DNA from: Woeseiaceae bacterium
GTDB taxonomy: Bacteria > Pseudomonadota > Gammaproteobacteria > Steroidobacterales > Woeseiaceae
Reading direction: 5' to 3'
Assembly (NCBI GenBank): GCA_021773035.1
Contig: JAJFKU010000069.1
Location: forward strand, 34,091-98,090
Length of the DNA stretch: 64,000 bases
Shown: piece by piece, positions 63,621-64,000 of the stretch
Layout of the letters: every line of letters begins with the position of its first letter
How positions within the stretch are numbered: the first letter of the stretch is position 1
Made by a program: the position numbers and the translations under genes
The notes under the pieces: generated by a model
Databases searched by the model: none
Told to the model about the DNA's origin: nothing
What the model saw: the letters and a program-made list of their open reading frames with translations, nothing else

Positions 63621-64000
63621 GTCCAACGCTTACAAATCGTACCCAATTTCATACCGCGAACGGCGGAAGGGGACGAGCGGTTCCTTGCGCAGATTGCAGC
63701 TGCCTACTCTGGAATGAAACTCGTTGAGACGCCGCTTGGCGCCGGCAACCAGACGCTCAAAAGCATGTTTGTTCCGACCGAGGTCGCAACACCAGTGCAA
63801 ACGACGCTTGCATCGTCAAGCCACGCGGCGAGAGATGCATTGATGGGGTTCTTGGCCCTAACCGCCGATTTGCTGCAGTAGCATCGTGCAGTCATTAGCC
63901 CGAATTCGAAGTCAGCACTCCTCCAAAGCATTCTGTATCAATAGATTCGGTCGGTTACTCGATCCCACCGTGTTCCTGACCGACCGAACATTGCCACTTT
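63621..64000. other. Unassigned right edge
   Basis: A frame (63621-63881), in phase with the synthetase fragment and directly after its stop, encodes GDERFLAQIAAAYSGMKLVE then TPLGAGNQTLKSMFVP. I cannot name it, and it has no clear start codon. It could be part of the same broken region or a gene read through from a frameshift. The last ~120 bases show nothing. Confidence 0.3.

Noticed and set aside
1..64000. CRISPR arrays, tRNA or rRNA genes, riboswitches
   Set aside because: No regular 25-40 bp repeat-spacer series, no TFC-arm-like consensus in a cloverleaf context and no rRNA stretches were found by reading; small RNAs cannot be excluded without a covariance search.

Overview
The window reads as DNA from a member of the Pseudomonadota, most likely a gammaproteobacterium. 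The grounds are a P-type VirB/VirD4 conjugation locus, an RP4-like oriT nick sequence, E. coli-type Tdh/Kbl/L-serine deaminase enzymes, heterotetrameric sarcosine oxidase genes and a TonB-dependent receptor of the kind common in marine and soil Gammaproteobacteria and sphingomonads. This is inferred from protein families only. No rRNA, tRNA or CRISPR array was seen.

Region 1 (0-26.6 kb) is a nearly complete conjugative-plasmid backbone. After a 5'-cut NTF2-like gene and a small set of 20-bp repeats that resemble a transposon end come an AlbA_2 protein and a RadC-type JAB protein. Next are a leftward VirB1-like transglycosylase and TrbM, then a long rightward operon: an unknown protein, virB2, B3, B4, B5, two small lipoproteins, virB6, B8, B9, B10, B11 and virD4. 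A leftward mobilisation module follows (small protein, VirD2/TraI-like relaxase, MobC-like protein) with an oriT that carries a perfect YATCCTGY nick sequence (18200-18207) beside inverted repeats. After a RibD-C/DHFR-like gene and an endonuclease/exonuclease/phosphatase-fold gene comes the replication and partition block: a KorB/ParB-like protein with a near-perfect 26-bp palindrome at its start, a replication initiator, ParA, a second ParB, a small DNA-binding-like protein, and an iteron array with an exact 21-bp period (25585-25689), which is the likely oriV.

Region 2 (26.8-38.2 kb) is amino-acid and methyl-amine catabolism. An XRE-cupin regulator precedes kbl-tdh-sdaA. This operon looks eroded: kbl has an in-frame amber codon, tdh has lost all four structural-zinc cysteines, and sdaA is short by two internal blocks, one of them carrying its most conserved motif. 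Then come an ECF sigma factor with a tandem 23-bp operator upstream, a TetR regulator, and divergent soxBDAG (sarcosine oxidase).

Region 3 (38.8-62.6 kb) appears more A+T-rich by eye. It begins with D-lactate dehydrogenase and a polysaccharide-deacetylase-like protein whose stop codon lies in the terminal inverted repeat of a 280-bp MITE-like element. A long rightward catabolic cluster follows: TonB receptor, dipeptide-epimerase-like enzyme, M19 dipeptidase homologue lacking several metal ligands, aldehyde dehydrogenase, GPH transporter, two SRPBCC proteins, CehA-like PHP hydrolase, acyl-CoA ligase, type II 3-hydroxyacyl-CoA dehydrogenase, crotonase, truncated thiolase, tannase/feruloyl-esterase-like protein, DASS transporter and a PEP-mutase/isocitrate-lyase-type enzyme. 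Together these suggest uptake of an ester- or amide-linked substrate, hydrolysis, CoA activation and beta-oxidation-like breakdown. The substrate is unknown, and this cluster is the best candidate here for an undescribed pathway.

Region 4 (62.8-64 kb) is a scrap zone in which the first ~75 codons of an acetolactate-synthase-like gene abut the C-terminal third of a lasso-peptide-type asparagine synthetase.
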